From contig NZ_JABMCI010000062.1 in the NCBI RefSeq assembly GCF_013359775.1, positions 159,154-223,153 of the forward strand: a stretch of DNA of 64,000 nt. The letters run 5' to 3'. This stretch comes from Cellulomonas humilata. Lineage in GTDB: Bacteria; Actinomycetota; Actinomycetes; Actinomycetales; Cellulomonadaceae. Shown here one piece after another: positions 7,810 through 16,942 of this stretch. Every line of letters begins with the position of its first letter. The stretch's first letter is position 1. Position numbers and translations under genes: made by a program. The notes under the pieces were generated by a model that saw only the letters and a list, made by a program, of their open reading frames with translations, did no database searches and was not told where the DNA came from.

Positions 7810-9099
7810 GGGCCGACCCGCCGGGACGCGCTCCTCCAGGCCCCACGGCGAGCCGTAGCCCTCCGGGGTCGGGGCCGCGAGCAGCTCGAGGAACGGGACC
7901 GCGTCGAACGCCTCCGGGCCGAGCACGCCGGTCCCGGTCCACGTGCCGGCGGCCAGGAGCTCGAGCGCGACGACGGGGTTGACGGCCGTCTGCCACACGA
8001 CGCACTGCGCGCCGTACTCGGCCATCGACCAGGCGTTGTCGACCAGGTGGTACAGGTACACCTCGCGCGGGGTGCCGTCGGTGCCGGTGCCGGTCACGAG
8101 GAGGCCGGCGCACGTCGAACCGGTCATGCGCGGGCCGATCGTCGCCGGGTCGGGCAAGGAGGCGGCGACGACGTCCCGCGGGCTCACCTGGACGCCTCGT
8201 ACGGTGACGGGCTCGGTCTTGTCGAGGCCGAGGCGGTGCAGCGTCTGGAGCACCCCGATGAACTCCTCGCCCAGCCCGTACTTGAACGTCACCTTCCGGG
8301 CGTCCACCCAGCGGGGCATCAGGAGCACCTCCTCGTGCTCGACGTGCACGCACTCCACGTCGCCGATCGGGTCCGGGAACCGGAACACCTCCGGCTCGTG
8401 GAACGGCGCCACGGTGAACCAGCCGTCCTCGAGCCCTGCGCCGGCCTCCGCGCGGTCCGCCGACCAGATCACCGGCGGGTTGAGGCACTCCTCGATGGTG
8501 GTCCAGATGGAGAACGAGGGCGCGAAGATCGGCTCGCCGTCGTCGCCCAGCACCTCGAGGTTGGCGCCGTCGCGCACTCCCAGCTCGTCGATCGCGGAGA
8601 ACAGGTGGTCGGCGGCGTACCGCGCGAAGACGTCCGACAGCCCGGGCTCGACGCCGATGCCGACCAGCGCCAGCTGCCCGTCGGCCTCCCACGTCCCGGC
8701 CTGGGCGAACTGCTCGTCGCCCAGCTTCACACCCGGCAGCTCGTACGGACGCTCCGGATGGGCACGGGACAGGGACATCGCCATGTCCAGGTAGTGCGCA
8801 CCGGCCGCGTGCACGCCCTCGAAGATGGGCAGGACGAACCGCGGGTCGACCGCGTTGAGCACGTGGGTCGCGCCGTGCTCGCGGACCAGCGCCTCGACCG
8901 CGGACGCGCTGGACGCGTCCACCACGGCCGCCGCGAACCGGCCGCCCACGACGTCGTGCGCGCTCGCCGCCTCGACGGTCCGCTGCGCCCGCCCGAGGTC
9001 CACGTCGGCCACGACCAGCCGCTCGAAGAACCGCCGTCGCGCCGCGATCCGGGCGACCGCGTCGCCCACCCCGCCGCTGCCGACCACCAGGATCCGCAC
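7804..9099 (-). CDS. saccharopine dehydrogenase-family NAD(P)-binding oxidoreductase
   Basis: Last gene of the pot operon, 431 aa. The N terminus VRILVVGSGGVGDAVARIA is a Rossmann nucleotide-binding fold, and the arrangement follows the saccharopine dehydrogenase/carboxynorspermidine dehydrogenase family. The GTG at 9099 is chosen because GGAGGC lies just upstream. It begins 17 bp after the permease stop, so it is very likely co-transcribed with the importer. The family makes or breaks C-N bonds between an amine and a keto acid or semialdehyde. In this setting a substrate derived from putrescine, spermidine or lysine is plausible, but the reaction is not known. Confidence 0.75.
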   Translation of the reverse strand: MRILVVGSGGVGDAVARIAARRRFFERLVVADVDLGRAQRTVEAASAHDVVGGRFAAAVVDASSASAVEALVREHGATHVLNAVDPRFVLPIFEGVHAAGAHYLDMAMSLSRAHPERPYELPGVKLGDEQFAQAGTWEADGQLALVGIGVEPGLSDVFARYAADHLFSAIDELGVRDGANLEVLGDDGEPIFAPSFSIWTTIEECLNPPVIWSADRAEAGAGLEDGWFTVAPFHEPEVFRFPDPIGDVECVHVEHEEVLLMPRWVDARKVTFKYGLGEEFIGVLQTLHRLGLDKTEPVTVRGVQVSPRDVVAASLPDPATIGPRMTGSTCAGLLVTGTGTDGTPREVYLYHLVDNAWSMAEYGAQCVVWQTAVNPVVALELLAAGTWTGTGVLGPEAFDAVPFLELLAAPTPEGYGSPWGLEERVPAGRPT

Positions 9100-9116
9100 G
9101 AGTGTCGCCTCCGACC

Positions 9117-9983
9117 TCACTGTGTCGTTCGCGGTGCCCGGAGCCGCTTGCTCCGGGCGTAGCCGAGCACCTGGACCAGCACGACGATAGCCAGGGCCAG
9201 GACGAACATGAACGAGCTGATGACGTTGGCCTGCGGGGGGATCCCGCGGGTGGCCGACACGTACACGAACTTCGGGAACGTCGTGTACGAGCCCGACGTG
9301 AAGTTGGTGACGATGAAGTCGTCGAAGCTCAGGCTGAACGCCAGCAGCGCCGCCGCGGCGATGCCCGGGATGAGCAGCGGGAACGTCACCCGCCAGAACG
9401 CCTGCCACGGCGACGCGTACAGGTCGGCGGCAGCTTCCTCGAGCGCGGGGTCCAGGCTGGAGACGCGGGCCTTGACCGTGACGACGACGAAGCTGATGCA
9501 GAACAGCACGTGCGCCGCGACGACCGTGCCGAAGCCGAGCGGGACCCGCAGCGTGAGGAACTGCGCCAGCAGCGCGGCGCCGAGCACCACCTCGGGCGTG
9601 GACATCGGCAGGAAGATCAGCAGGTTCGTCAGCGCGCGCCCCCGGAACCGGAACCGGACCAGAGCGATCGCCACCAGCGTGCCCAGCGCCGTCGCGACCA
9701 GGGTGGACACGACGCCCACCTGGAGCGAGTTGGCGAACGCCTCGCACACCTGGGGCGCCCCGCAGGGGTTCCGCCAGTTGTCCAGCGTGAAGCCGCGCCA
9801 CACCAGGTTGGTCTTGCCGGCGTCGTTGAACGAGAACATGACCGTGTACGCGACCGGCACCATCAGGTAGACGAACGCCAGCGCGGCGAACACCGGCACG
9901 ATCAGGTCCCCGAGCCGCCGACGGGGGCGGCGGGCGGGCGGTGCCGCGGTCGTCGCCTCGACGCGGTCGAGCACCGCGGTCAC
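9117..9983 (-). CDS. potC: polyamine ABC transporter permease, PotC-like
   Basis: Second inner-membrane permease of a spermidine/putrescine-type ABC importer, 288 aa. It has about six membrane helices and the cytoplasmic loop EEAAADLYASPWQAFWRVTFP, which matches the EAA motif that contacts the ATPase. The GTG at 9983 overlaps the PotB stop by four bases (GTGA), showing translational coupling. A longer frame to 10232 is a shadow within potB. Neighbouring genes for PotB, PotA and PotD complete the transporter. Confidence 0.88.
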   Translation of the reverse strand: MTAVLDRVEATTAAPPARRPRRRLGDLIVPVFAALAFVYLMVPVAYTVMFSFNDAGKTNLVWRGFTLDNWRNPCGAPQVCEAFANSLQVGVVSTLVATALGTLVAIALVRFRFRGRALTNLLIFLPMSTPEVVLGAALLAQFLTLRVPLGFGTVVAAHVLFCISFVVVTVKARVSSLDPALEEAAADLYASPWQAFWRVTFPLLIPGIAAAALLAFSLSFDDFIVTNFTSGSYTTFPKFVYVSATRGIPPQANVISSFMFVLALAIVVLVQVLGYARSKRLRAPRTTQ

Positions 9984-10900
9984 AGCAGGTCCTCCGTCCC
10001 GGACCGCCGGATGTACGCCCCGACGAGCAGCAGGATCGCGACCATGAGCACCACCGACAGGGACGCGGCCGTCGGGTAGTCGAGCACCTTGAAGAACCGG
10101 GCGTCGATCACCTGGCCCACCATGGCCGTGTTGGTGTTGTTGCCCAGCAGGGAGGCGTTCACGTAGTCGCCGGCGGCGGGGATGAACACGAGCAGGGTGC
10201 CCGCGACCACCCCGGGCATGGACAGCGGCCACGTGACCGTGCGGAAGGTCGTGGTCGGCGACGCGTACAGGTCGGCACCGGCCTCGAGGAGCCGCGAGTC
10301 CAGCCGCTCGAGGGCAGCGAAGATGGGCAGGACCATGAACGGCAGGAAGTTGTAGGTCAGGCCGCTGACCACGGCGAACGGGGTCGCGGTCAGGCGCTCG
10401 TCCGCGGGCAGCAGGTGCAGCCAGTGCAGGAGGGTCACCACGAGGGCGTCGTCGGCGAGGATCTGCTTCCAGGCGATGGTCCGCAGGATGAAGCTGGTGA
10501 AGAACGGCGCGACGACGAGCACGAGGAGCAGCCCCTGGAGGAGCTTGCGACCCCGCGCCCGGACCGCGATCGCGTAGGCCAGCGGGTAGCCGATGACCAG
10601 CGACGCCACCGTGGCCAGGAACGCGAACCAGAACGAGCGCAGGATGGCCGGCCAGAACTGGGCGATCGCGTCGGTGTAGTTCTGCCAGTGCAGCGCGGGC
10701 TGGTACTCCCCCACGTCGCCGCCCGGGACCGGGACGTACAGCGAGGTGGCCAGCAACGCGCCGACGGGCACCACGAAGAACAGGACCAGGTAGATCAGGC
10801 CGGGGCCGAGCAGGACCAGGTGGGCGCGCTGGGCGGTCCGCCGCGGCGGTGGGGCCGAGTCGCCGGAGACGCTCTCCCCGAGAGCCGCAGCGATGCTCAC
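9980..10900 (-). CDS. potB: polyamine ABC transporter permease, PotB-like
   Basis: First permease of the importer, 306 aa, beginning VSIAAALGESVSG at GTG 10900, with GAGG just upstream at the end of potA. It has a hydrophobic helix at LVLLGPGLIYLVLFFVVPVG, several further membrane spans, and the EAA loop EAGADLYASPTTTFRTVTWP. The stop overlaps the PotC start, and the start lies seven bases after the PotA stop. It forms the channel together with PotC. Confidence 0.88.
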   Translation of the reverse strand: MSIAAALGESVSGDSAPPPRRTAQRAHLVLLGPGLIYLVLFFVVPVGALLATSLYVPVPGGDVGEYQPALHWQNYTDAIAQFWPAILRSFWFAFLATVASLVIGYPLAYAIAVRARGRKLLQGLLLVLVVAPFFTSFILRTIAWKQILADDALVVTLLHWLHLLPADERLTATPFAVVSGLTYNFLPFMVLPIFAALERLDSRLLEAGADLYASPTTTFRTVTWPLSMPGVVAGTLLVFIPAAGDYVNASLLGNNTNTAMVGQVIDARFFKVLDYPTAASLSVVLMVAILLLVGAYIRRSGTEDLL

Positions 10901-10907
10901 AGGACCC

Positions 10908-12083
10908 TCACGGCTCGTCGTCCAGGTCGACCGTGCCCTCGTCGCGAGCCTGCGCACCGTCGAGGCCGAAGGTGAAGTCCACGGCCCAGGCCAGGCGCAC
11001 GGTCGAGCCGACCGCCACGGTGGCGCCGCCGAGCAGGTTCTGCGCGAAGACGCCGAACGTACCCAGCCCGGCGACCTCCACCTGGTACTGCGTGCTCACG
11101 CCCATGAACGACACGTCGGTGACGACGCCGGGGCCGAGCACGTTCTCGCCACGGCCGGGAGCCTGGTCGCCCACCAGCAGCCGCATCTTCTCCGGCCGGG
11201 CGCCGACCAGCACGGCGCCCTCCGTCCGCACGGCGCGCGCCTGCGGGACCAGCACCCGCGTGCCGCGGACGTCCACGCCGAGCAGGCCACGCTTGGTCAG
11301 CCGCTCGGTCACGGTCCCGGCCACCAGGTTGGACTGACCGAGGAAGTTGGCGACGAACGAGGTACGCGGCAGCTCGTACAGCTCGGCCGGCGAGCCCATC
11401 TGCTCGATCCGCCCGCGGTTCATCACGGCGACCGTGTCGGCCATGGTCATGGCCTCCTCCTGGTCGTGCGTGACGTGCACGAACGTGAGCCCGACCTCGG
11501 TCTGGATCCGCTTGAGCTCGAGCTGCATCTGGCGCCGGAGCTTGAGGTCCAGCGCGCCGAGCGGCTCGTCCAGGAGCAGCAGCGCCGGGCGGTTCACCAG
11601 CGCGCGGGCGAGCGCGACCCGCTGCTGCTGACCGCCGGAGAGCTGGCCCGGCTTGCGGTCGGCGAGGTGCCCGAGCTCCACCAGGTCGAGCCCGTCGGCC
11701 ACGCGCCCGGGGATGCCGCTCGCGCGCGAGCGCTTGAGCCCGAACGCCACGTTCTCCCGCACGGTCAGGTGCGGGAAGAGGGCGTAGCTCTGGAAGACGG
11801 TGTTGACCGGCCGCTGGTGCGCCCGCGTGCCGGTCACGTCCCTGCCACCGATGGAGATCGTCCCCGCGCTCGGCTGCTCCAGCCCGGCGACCATCCGCAG
11901 GGTCGTCGTCTTGCCGCACCCCGACGGTCCGAGGAGCGCGAAGAACGACCCCGACGGGACGGTGAGCGTGAGGTCGTCGACCGCGACGAACGCGCCGAAC
12001 GCCTTGGTCACGCGCTCGATCTCGAGCGCGGCACCACCCGAGCCCGTCGCATCCGCCCGGGAGGCGGAGGCGGTCGTCGTCAT
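10908..12083 (-). CDS. potA: polyamine ABC transporter ATP-binding protein, PotA-like
   Basis: ATPase subunit of the importer, 391 aa. Walker A is GPSGCGKTT (about residues 52-60), the signature is LSGGQQQRVALARAL, and Walker B is LLLLDEPLGALD. A C-terminal TOBE-type regulatory domain follows. The ATG at 12083 overlaps the PotD stop by four bases (ATGA). The protein powers uptake through PotB and PotC. The polyamine assignment rests on the PotA-type layout and on the putrescine/GABA enzymes around it. Confidence 0.9.
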   Translation of the reverse strand: MTTTASASRADATGSGGAALEIERVTKAFGAFVAVDDLTLTVPSGSFFALLGPSGCGKTTTLRMVAGLEQPSAGTISIGGRDVTGTRAHQRPVNTVFQSYALFPHLTVRENVAFGLKRSRASGIPGRVADGLDLVELGHLADRKPGQLSGGQQQRVALARALVNRPALLLLDEPLGALDLKLRRQMQLELKRIQTEVGLTFVHVTHDQEEAMTMADTVAVMNRGRIEQMGSPAELYELPRTSFVANFLGQSNLVAGTVTERLTKRGLLGVDVRGTRVLVPQARAVRTEGAVLVGARPEKMRLLVGDQAPGRGENVLGPGVVTDVSFMGVSTQYQVEVAGLGTFGVFAQNLLGGATVAVGSTVRLAWAVDFTFGLDGAQARDEGTVDLDDEP

Positions 12084-13315
12084 GCGCCGATCACGGTGAG
12101 GAACTCGCCGTTGTAGCGCTCCTCCTCGTCGGCATCGAGGGTCCGGAACACGCTGACGGTCGCGAGGATCTCGTCGGTCGGGAAGATCATCGGGTCCTCG
12201 GCCAGATCCGGGTCGATGCCGACCATGGCCTCCTGGGCACCCTGCACCGGCGTGATGTAGTTCACCCACGCCGCCACCTGCGCCGCGACCTCGGGGTCGT
12301 AGTAGTAGTTCATGAGGTCCTCGGCGTTCGCCAGGTGCGGGGAGCCGACCGGCACCATCAGGTTGTCGCTCCAGAGCGTCCCGCCCGACTCGGGGATGGC
12401 GAACTCGAACTTGCCGTCCGACTCGTAGTTGAGCGAGGTGATGTCACCCGACCAGCCGATGACCGCGATCGCGTCGCCGGACGCCAGGTCCTGCGTGTAC
12501 GCGTTGCCGCGGACCTGCCGGATGTGGCCCGAGTCGATCTTCTCCTTGAGCACCTCGAGCGCCGAGTAGAACTCGTTGTCGCTCCAGTCCCCCGCGGGGT
12601 CGACCCCCTGGTCGAGCATGATCAGGCCCACCGTGTCGCGCATCTCGCTGAGCACCTCGACCCGCCCGGCGAGCTCCGGCGCCCACAGGTCCGACAGCGT
12701 GTGCAGACCGCCCGGCACCTTCTCCTTGTCCCACGCCAGCCCCGCGAACCCGGACTGCCACGTGAGGGACTGGGTGCGGCCCGGGTCGAAGTCGACGTTG
12801 GCCAGGCTGGACAGGATGTTCTCGGCGTTGGGCATCCGCGCCTTGTCCAGCGTCTGGGTGTAGCCGAGGCGGATCATCCGCGCGGCCATCCAGTCGGTGA
12901 GCGTGACGATGTCGTAGCCGATGTCCTGCCCGTTCTTCAGCTGGCCGGAGACCTTGCCGTAGAACGCGTCGTTGTCGTCGATGTCCTCCGCGTAGGTGGC
13001 CGTGAGGCCCGACGTCTCCTGGAACGCCAGGAGCGACGGGTAGCTGGTGCCGTCGTCGTCCTGGTCGAGGTACTGCGTCCAGTTGGCCCAGCGGACGATC
13101 TTGTCGGTGTCCGAGAGGTCCTCGGCGCTCGAGCCGGCAGCCGACGGCGATCCCGTCCCGCACGCGGCCAGCACCGCCGCCGCGCCGGCGGTCCCGAGCG
13201 CGGCCACCAGGAACGAGCGCCGCGACAGGTTCGCCTCACGCCCTCGGTGCGAGGCCTGCGCGACGAGCGCACGGACGCGCGGGTCGGCGGGGGCAGGGCG
13301 GCGGTGGGGGCTCAT
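12080..13315 (-). CDS. potD: polyamine ABC transporter substrate-binding lipoprotein, PotD-like
   Basis: Extracellular binding protein of 411 aa and first gene of the potD-A-B-C operon. The N terminus has a twin-arginine motif (LSRRSFLVAALG) followed by a lipobox (VLAACG), so export as a lipoprotein, perhaps by the Tat route, is likely. The mature part fits the PotD/PotF family (VRWANWTQYLD, GDAIAVIGWSGD). The ATG at 13315 is preferred over the longer frame because TAGGAG lies four to five bases upstream. Substrate is likely putrescine or spermidine from context. Confidence 0.88.
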   Translation of the reverse strand: MSPHRRPAPADPRVRALVAQASHRGREANLSRRSFLVAALGTAGAAAVLAACGTGSPSAAGSSAEDLSDTDKIVRWANWTQYLDQDDDGTSYPSLLAFQETSGLTATYAEDIDDNDAFYGKVSGQLKNGQDIGYDIVTLTDWMAARMIRLGYTQTLDKARMPNAENILSSLANVDFDPGRTQSLTWQSGFAGLAWDKEKVPGGLHTLSDLWAPELAGRVEVLSEMRDTVGLIMLDQGVDPAGDWSDNEFYSALEVLKEKIDSGHIRQVRGNAYTQDLASGDAIAVIGWSGDITSLNYESDGKFEFAIPESGGTLWSDNLMVPVGSPHLANAEDLMNYYYDPEVAAQVAAWVNYITPVQGAQEAMVGIDPDLAEDPMIFPTDEILATVSVFRTLDADEEERYNGEFLTVIGA

Positions 13316-13389
13316 GAGGCTCCTAGGGTGCCGGAGGGTGCCGCCGAGGACGGCGGGTGGCTGGATCCTCGCAAACAGACGGCCGTCCA

Positions 13390-13449
13390 GCAAGGAATCC
13401 GTCGCCTAAGCACCCGCCCGCAACGAAAATGTTGCACGGATGGAACATT
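13390..13449 (-). promoter_or_regulatory. potD upstream region with repeated 16-mer and nested inverted repeats
   Basis: This region lies 75-134 bp upstream of potD. On the minus strand, 13405-13390 reads GCGACGGATTCCTTGC, which is identical to 15046-15061 upstream of the Lrp gene. Next to it are two overlapping inverted repeats: GCAAC and GTTGC with a 6-base spacer (13420-13435), and AATGTT and AACATT with a 10-base spacer (13428-13449). The sequence is locally AT-rich. It is a good candidate binding site for the Lrp-family regulator of the block. Confidence 0.55.
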
Positions 13450-13469
13450 CGACCCCGGGATCCGTCGGC

Positions 13470-14918
13470 TCAGGCGTCAAAAGCGGACATCACGTGCTTG
13501 ATCCGCGTGTAGTCCTCAAACCCGTACATCGACAGGTCCTTGCCGTACCCGGAGTGCTTGAACCCGCCGTGCGGCATCTCGGCGACGAACGGGATGTGGG
13601 TGTTGATCCACACCACCCCGAAGTCCAGGGCCCGGGACACCCGCAGCGCCCGGCCGTGGTTCTGCGTCCACACCGAGCTGGACAGGCCGTAGCGCACGCC
13701 GTTGGCCAGCGTGATGGCCTCGTCCTCGTCGGTGAACGTCTGGACCGTGATGACCGGGCCGAAGATCTCGTCCTGCACGGCCTCGTCGTCCTGCTTCAGG
13801 CCGGACACCACGGTGGCCTCGACGAAGTAGCCGACGTCGCCCACGCGATGCCCGCCGGTCACGATCGACGCGTGGTCCGGCAGCCGGTCGAGGAACCCCG
13901 TGACCCGGTCCAGCTGCAGCGCGTTGTTGACCGGACCGAACGCGACGTCGGGGTCGCTCGGCACACCGGTGCGCTGCCCCTTGGCCGCCTCGGCGAGCGC
14001 CGCCACGAAGTCGTCGTGCACGGACGCGTGCACGAGCACGCGGGTGGCGGCCGTGCAGTCCTGACCGGCGTTGTAGTACCCGGCGCCGGCGATGCCCTCG
14101 GCGGCCGCCGCGAGGTCCGCGTCGGCGAACACGATCACGGGCGCCTTGCCGCCGAGCTCCAGGTGCACGCGCTTGACGTTGGCCGCCGCGGCCTCGGCCA
14201 CCTGCGAGCCGGCGCGCACCGAGCCCGTGATCGCGACCATGTCGGGGCGCTGGTGGGAGACCAGGGCGCGGCCGGTGTCCCGGTCGCCGCACACCACGTT
14301 GAGCACGCCCGGGGGCAGCACCTCGTTGGCCACCTGACCCAGCAGGAGCGTCGAGGCAGGCGTCGTGTCGGACGGCTTGAGCACGATCGTGTTGCCGGCC
14401 GCGAGCGCCGGCGCGATCTTCCAGATGGCCATCATCAGCGGGTAGTTCCAGGGCGTGACCTGGCCGACGACGCCGACCGGCTCGCGCCGCACCCAGGACG
14501 TGTGCCCGGCCATGTACTCCCCGGCGCTCAGCCCGTCGAGCACCCGGGCGGCGCCGGCGAAGAAGCGCAGCTGGTCCACGCACGGCGGCACCTCGTCGGT
14601 GGCGGTCAGGTGCAGCGGCTTGCCGGTGTTCCGGGACTCGACGGCGACGAACTCCTCAGCCCGCTGCTCGATCGCGTCGGCGAGACGCAGGAGCGCGAGC
14701 TGGCGCTCGGCCGGCGTCGTGCGGCCCCACGTGCGGAACGCGTCCGAGGCGGCCCCGTACGCCGCGTCGACGTCCTGCGCCCCGGAGAGTGGCGCACGGG
14801 CGTACTCGACGCCGGTCGACGGGTCGATCACCGCCGTCGTGCGGCCGTCCGCGGCGGGACGCTGGGCGCCGCCGATCACGTTCTGCAGCTCGACGGTCTG
14901 GTCGGTGGCCTGGCTCAC
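13470..14918 (-). CDS. gamma-aminobutyraldehyde dehydrogenase
   Basis: NAD-dependent aldehyde dehydrogenase of 482 aa, expected to oxidise 4-aminobutanal to GABA. The catalytic Cys is in NAGQDCTAATRV and the general-base Glu in LELGGKAPVIVFADADL. The GQDCTA form of the active site is typical of aminobutyraldehyde dehydrogenases (YdcW/PatD group). The GTG at 14918 has a strong GAGGAG seven bases upstream. It lies between the pot operon and the divergent Lrp-aminotransferase genes, which supports the role after putrescine deamination. Confidence 0.87.
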   Translation of the reverse strand: MSQATDQTVELQNVIGGAQRPAADGRTTAVIDPSTGVEYARAPLSGAQDVDAAYGAASDAFRTWGRTTPAERQLALLRLADAIEQRAEEFVAVESRNTGKPLHLTATDEVPPCVDQLRFFAGAARVLDGLSAGEYMAGHTSWVRREPVGVVGQVTPWNYPLMMAIWKIAPALAAGNTIVLKPSDTTPASTLLLGQVANEVLPPGVLNVVCGDRDTGRALVSHQRPDMVAITGSVRAGSQVAEAAAANVKRVHLELGGKAPVIVFADADLAAAAEGIAGAGYYNAGQDCTAATRVLVHASVHDDFVAALAEAAKGQRTGVPSDPDVAFGPVNNALQLDRVTGFLDRLPDHASIVTGGHRVGDVGYFVEATVVSGLKQDDEAVQDEIFGPVITVQTFTDEDEAITLANGVRYGLSSSVWTQNHGRALRVSRALDFGVVWINTHIPFVAEMPHGGFKHSGYGKDLSMYGFEDYTRIKHVMSAFDA

Positions 14919-15092
14919 GGCAGTTCTCCTCACGGTCGGTGCGCCGCACGCTACGCCGCTCGCGCCAGTTTCGGGAGGCCAGAAGGTGCCGTTGCGCCGA
15001 TCCCGGGGGCGCGAACGCCGAAATCAGAAGTTCACACGGCCTGTCGCGACGGATTCCTTGCATTGCGACCCTCTGCGCACCACCATCGGCGG
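14919..15092. promoter_or_regulatory. divergent promoter region with Lrp-linked 16-mer
   Basis: This 174-bp gap separates the aminobutyraldehyde dehydrogenase gene (minus) and the Lrp gene (plus). It holds GCGACGGATTCCTTGC at 15046-15061, an exact 16-base match to the site upstream of potD. The match sits 32-47 bp before the Lrp start, where an autoregulating Lrp protein could bind. No confident -35/-10 pair was recognised. Confidence 0.5.
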
Positions 15093-15569
15093 GTGGGCAC
15101 ACGCAGACCAGCACCCGGACACCCGGCGCTCGACGACGTCTCCAAGGCGATCGTCGAGCAGCTCCAGGAGGACGGCCGGCGACCCTACGCGGCGATCGGC
15201 AAGGCGATCGGGCTGTCCGAGGCGGCCGTGCGCCAGCGCGTGCAGCGGCTGACGGACTCCGGGGTGATGCAGATCGTCGCCGTGACCGACCCGCTGCAGG
15301 TCGGGTTCACGCGCCAGGCGATGATCGGCCTGAAGTGCGAGGGCGACCTGTCCGTCGTCGCGGACGCGCTCGCCGAGCTGCCCGAGGTCGACTACGTGGT
15401 CATCACCGCGGGCGGCTTCGACCTGCTGTGCGAGGTGGTGTGCGAGGACGACGACCACCTGCTCGAGGTGCTCAACCAGAAGATCCGCTCGCTGCCCGGG
15501 GTGCGGACCACCGAGACGTTCGTGTACCTGAAGCTGCGCAAGCAGCTCTACAACTGGGGGACCAGATGA
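15093..15569 (+). CDS. Lrp/AsnC family transcriptional regulator
   Basis: Regulator of 158 aa with an N-terminal winged helix-turn-helix (IGKAIGLSEAAVRQRVQRL) and a C-terminal RAM ligand-binding domain (VDYVVITAGGFDLLCEVVCED). GTG 15093 is the first plausible start. Its stop overlaps the aminotransferase ATG by four bases (ATGA). Genes of this kind next to putrescine aminotransferases control polyamine or amino acid use in many actinobacteria. The shared 16-mer upstream of its own gene and of potD is a likely target, by inference. Confidence 0.87.
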   Translation: MGTRRPAPGHPALDDVSKAIVEQLQEDGRRPYAAIGKAIGLSEAAVRQRVQRLTDSGVMQIVAVTDPLQVGFTRQAMIGLKCEGDLSVVADALAELPEVDYVVITAGGFDLLCEVVCEDDDHLLEVLNQKIRSLPGVRTTETFVYLKLRKQLYNWGTR

Positions 15570-16942
15570 GTACGACTCCGCGGGGCACCGAGCGGTCCGA
15601 GGCGGCCAAGGCCCACCTCTGGGGCCACTTCACGCGGCAGAGCGCCTGGGACCACGGCGTCCCGACGATCGTGCGCGGCCAGGGGCACCACATCTGGGAC
15701 GACCAGGGCCGCAAGTACATCGACGGGCTCTCGGGGCTGTTCGTCGTGCAGGCCGGGCACGGCCGCACCGAGCTGGCCGAGGCGGCACGGGTCCAGGCCG
15801 AGCAGCTCGCGTTCTTCCCGCTGTGGTCCTACGCGCACCCGCAGGCGATCGACCTCGCGGAGCGGCTGGCGGCCTATGCCCCGGGCGACCTCAACCACGT
15901 CTTCTTCACCACCGGCGGCGGCGAGGCCGTCGAGACCGCCTGGAAGCTGGCCAAGAACTACTTCAAGCTCACGGGCAAGCCGAACAAGTACAAGGTGATC
16001 TCGCGGTCCATCGCGTACCACGGCACCACCCACGGTGCCCTGTCGATCACCGGCCTGCCCTCGCTGAAGCAGCAGTTCGAACCCCTCGTCCCCGGCGCCC
16101 ACAAGGTGCCGAACACCAACGAGTACCGGGCGCCCGAGCACCTGCGTGACGACCCGAAGGCGTTCGGCCGGTGGGCGGCCGACCGCATCGGCGACGCCAT
16201 CGAGATGGAGGGGCCGGACTCCGTCGCCGCGGTCTTCCTCGAGCCCGTGCAGAACGCGGGTGGCTGCTTCCCGCCGCCCCCCGGGTACTTCGAGCGGGTG
16301 CGCGAGATCTGCGACCAGTACGACGTGCTGCTCGTCTCCGACGAGGTCATCTGCGCGTTCGGGCGCATCGGGTCGATCTTCGCGTGCGACGACTTCGGCT
16401 ACGTGCCGGACATGATCACGTGCGCCAAGGGAATGACCTCGGGGTACTCCCCCATCGGCGCCCTCATCGCCTCCGACAAGCTGTACGAGCCGTTCAGGAC
16501 CGGCAACGCCTCGTTCGCGCACGGCTACACGTTCGGCGGCCACCCGGTGTCCGCGGCGGTCGCGAATGCCAACCTGGACCTGTTCGAGCGCGAGGGCATC
16601 ACGGCACACGTGAAGGAGTCCGCCCCCGCGTTCCGGCGCACCCTCGAGGGCCTGCTCGACCTGCCGATCGTCGGCGACGTCCGCGGCGAGGGCTTCTTCT
16701 ACGGGATCGAGCTGGTCAAGGACAAGGCCACCCGCGAGACCTTCGACGACGACGAGAGCGAGCGGCTGCTGCGGGGGTTCCTGTCCGGGGCGCTGTACGA
16801 GGCCGGGCTGTACTGCCGCGCCGACGACCGCGGCGACCCGGTCATCCAGCTCGCTCCGCCGCTGACGTGCGGGCAGGCGGAGTTCGACGAGATCACCGGC
16901 ATCCTGCGCGGCGTGCTCACCGAGGCCTGGGCGCGCCTGTGA
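15566..16942 (+). CDS. class III aminotransferase, putrescine aminotransferase-like (SpuC type)
   Basis: PLP-dependent enzyme of 458 aa expected to transfer the amino group of putrescine or a related diamine to pyruvate, giving 4-aminobutanal. Motifs include FTTGGGEAVETAWKLAKNY, SIAYHGTTHGALSITG, VSDEVICAFGRIG, and the PLP lysine in MITCAKGMTSGYSPIGA. It is linked by 4-base overlaps both to the upstream Lrp gene and to the downstream oxidase, forming a three-gene operon. The divergent aminobutyraldehyde dehydrogenase would use its product. Other omega-amino substrates cannot be ruled out. Confidence 0.82.
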   Translation: MSTTPRGTERSEAAKAHLWGHFTRQSAWDHGVPTIVRGQGHHIWDDQGRKYIDGLSGLFVVQAGHGRTELAEAARVQAEQLAFFPLWSYAHPQAIDLAERLAAYAPGDLNHVFFTTGGGEAVETAWKLAKNYFKLTGKPNKYKVISRSIAYHGTTHGALSITGLPSLKQQFEPLVPGAHKVPNTNEYRAPEHLRDDPKAFGRWAADRIGDAIEMEGPDSVAAVFLEPVQNAGGCFPPPPGYFERVREICDQYDVLLVSDEVICAFGRIGSIFACDDFGYVPDMITCAKGMTSGYSPIGALIASDKLYEPFRTGNASFAHGYTFGGHPVSAAVANANLDLFEREGITAHVKESAPAFRRTLEGLLDLPIVGDVRGEGFFYGIELVKDKATRETFDDDESERLLRGFLSGALYEAGLYCRADDRGDPVIQLAPPLTCGQAEFDEITGILRGVLTEAWARL

